From: Bacteroidia bacterium
GTDB taxonomy: Bacteria > Bacteroidota > Bacteroidia > AKYH767-A > OLB10
Assembly: GCA_023262505.1 (NCBI GenBank)
Contig: JALRAP010000022.1
Location: 1 to 33,984 of the forward strand
Direction of reading: 5' to 3'
Length of the DNA: 33,984 nucleotides
Shown here: positions 33,086 through 33,984 of the stretch, in pieces
Position numbering within the stretch: position 1 is the stretch's first letter
How the letters are laid out: each line of letters begins with the position of its first letter
The notes under the pieces: generated by a model
Told to the model about the DNA's origin: nothing
Database searches by the model: none
Seen by the model: only the letters and a program-made list of their open reading frames with translations
Position numbers and translations under genes: made by a program

Positions 33086-33984
33086 TTTAATTCAGCCGCA
33101 ACTTTACCGTTGGACTGAATCTCACGCAACATCTTACCGATGTTTTGTTGATATCGAAAGTTCAAAACGGAATCCAACTTCTCAAGTCCGCCTCGATATC
33201 TGGAAAAAGCTATAAAATCCGGATTGCCAGGTAACTTACCTTTTTCGAAATCATATCGGTATCTGTTCAAATCGCTTAGTGGAAGTCTATTAATTTCCAA
33301 CAGTATTTCTGCAATTAGGCCATATTTCTTTCCTGCTTTGTAAACCACTTCGTCTTTAGGATTGAAAGTGTTGTATAGGCTGTCTAATCGAGAATATCCT
33401 CGCATCATGTGTCGGTAGTAAACCTCATCATCTTTCAGCCTGTTTGCATACCTCAAATATTCGTTTGACTGTTCTCCGTATTTATATCGAAGGAACCTCT
33501 TTGCTCCGTATTCTCCCGCCAAGGTGGCTAAGTTCTCATTCAAATCGACTTCGCTTGGTAAGTATACTGTTGCATGTGCAAGCTCATGAATGATAAGCTC
33601 AGCCAATTTGCCAGGTCCACGATTCAACATGTTTGACAACACGGGGTCTGTAAAAAAACCAAGTGTTGACCATGCTTCGGGTGAATATATGTCGGACTCG
33701 TATCCTTCGCCCTCGATGTTGTTTGCTTCCTGAAATGCTAAACTTTCATTGAAAAAACCTTTGTATGAAACGGTGTTTATGAAAGGAAACCACCAGGTCT
33801 TCTCTTTGAATTCGTAGGGGAGGGATCCAGTTACCACCCACAAAATCGGTTTCTTATTCTGGTTGTAATAGGTGGTATAGTTTTCGGTGTTATCAAGTCC
33901 TAGTGAATCTACCGCGAATCTTCTTACCTCGTCTATGTATTCAAGTTTGGCAAGGGTTGCTGAATCTGTTAGTTCACCATTTCT
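33073..33984 (-). CDS. Gluzincin aminopeptidase-like protein (5' end beyond right edge)
   Basis: An open frame runs from its stop at 33073 leftmost to the last base of the window, about 303 residues, so the true N-terminus lies outside. It resembles the putative-aminopeptidase family (PF10023-like): PILWVVTGSLPYEFKEKTWW, FPFINTVSYKGFF, then the zinc motif in AELIIHELAHATVYLP and a likely third ligand Glu in DLNENLATLAGEYGAKRF. The short downstream part (LRYKYGEQSNEYLRYANRLK to the end) is helical and polar. A TTG at 33841-33843 could be mistaken for a start, but conserved sequence continues upstream of it (LGLDNTENYTTYYNQNKK). Substrate and export are unknown. It overlaps cdsA by 13 nt. Confidence 0.85.
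   Translation of the reverse strand, partial: RNGELTDSATLAKLEYIDEVRRFAVDSLGLDNTENYTTYYNQNKKPILWVVTGSLPYEFKEKTWWFPFINTVSYKGFFNESLAFQEANNIEGEGYESDIYSPEAWSTLGFFTDPVLSNMLNRGPGKLAELIIHELAHATVYLPSEVDLNENLATLAGEYGAKRFLRYKYGEQSNEYLRYANRLKDDEVYYRHMMRGYSRLDSLYNTFNPKDEVVYKAGKKYGLIAEILLEINRLPLSDLNRYRYDFEKGKLPGNPDFIAFSRYRGGLEKLDSVLNFRYQQNIGKMLREIQSNGKVAAELNQPK

Overview
The window is a continuous stretch of bacterial core genome from a member of the Bacteroidota, most likely a Flavobacteriales-like lineage. The evidence is a complete gldK-gldL-gldM-gldN set preceded by a porP/sprF-type gene (type 9 secretion and gliding machinery, restricted to this phylum), promoters of the phylum's form (TTTG, about 20 nt, TAnnTTTG), a TopA with a Lys/Ala tail, DUF1573 proteins, and weak or absent Shine-Dalgarno sequences. 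I see no rRNA, tRNA, CRISPR array, insertion sequence, phage gene or integration scar. Coding density is high and no gene-free gap exceeds 300 bases (largest about 250).

Layout. (1) 1-6467, minus strand: an apparent operon miaB > sigma-54-type activator > lptE > TPR protein > secG, followed after a 205-nt gap by groES-groEL (groEL cut by the left edge). (2) 6624-16332, plus strand: topA, an arginase-fold protein with degraded metal ligands, porP/sprF-like, gldK, gldL, gldM, gldN, closed by a perfect hairpin terminator at 16351-16380. (3) 16404-20135, minus strand: a fused coenzyme-B12 acyl-CoA mutase (icmF) followed by a small heavy-metal-binding lipoprotein. (4) 20256-21639, plus strand: a YdcF/ElyC-like membrane protein and an OmpH/Skp-like protein, convergent with valS (minus). 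(5) 24535-27948: two tandem DUF1573 secreted proteins, a hairpin, a class I aminotransferase, and a NUDIX gene and pyrE that diverge from overlapping start codons. (6) 27953-33085: birA (minus) diverging from rsfS-ftsH-LUD-DUF2007-cdsA (plus). (7) The right edge holds a truncated HExxH aminopeptidase-like gene (minus).

Functional themes are envelope biogenesis (LptE, SecG, OmpH-like, CdsA, FtsH), the T9SS motor and its outer-membrane ring lipoprotein, protein quality control (GroESL, FtsH), and housekeeping metabolism and translation (ValS, MiaB, RsfS, PyrE, BirA). 

I found no obviously new multi-gene system. The observations most worth a second look are: the arginase-like protein that has lost its catalytic metal ligands and sits directly upstream of the T9SS genes; a sequence block shared by the groES and ftsH upstream regions that looks like a stress-response element; the pyrE/NUDIX pair whose start codons overlap on opposite strands; and -7 boxes placed so close to ATG codons that leaderless mRNAs are predicted.
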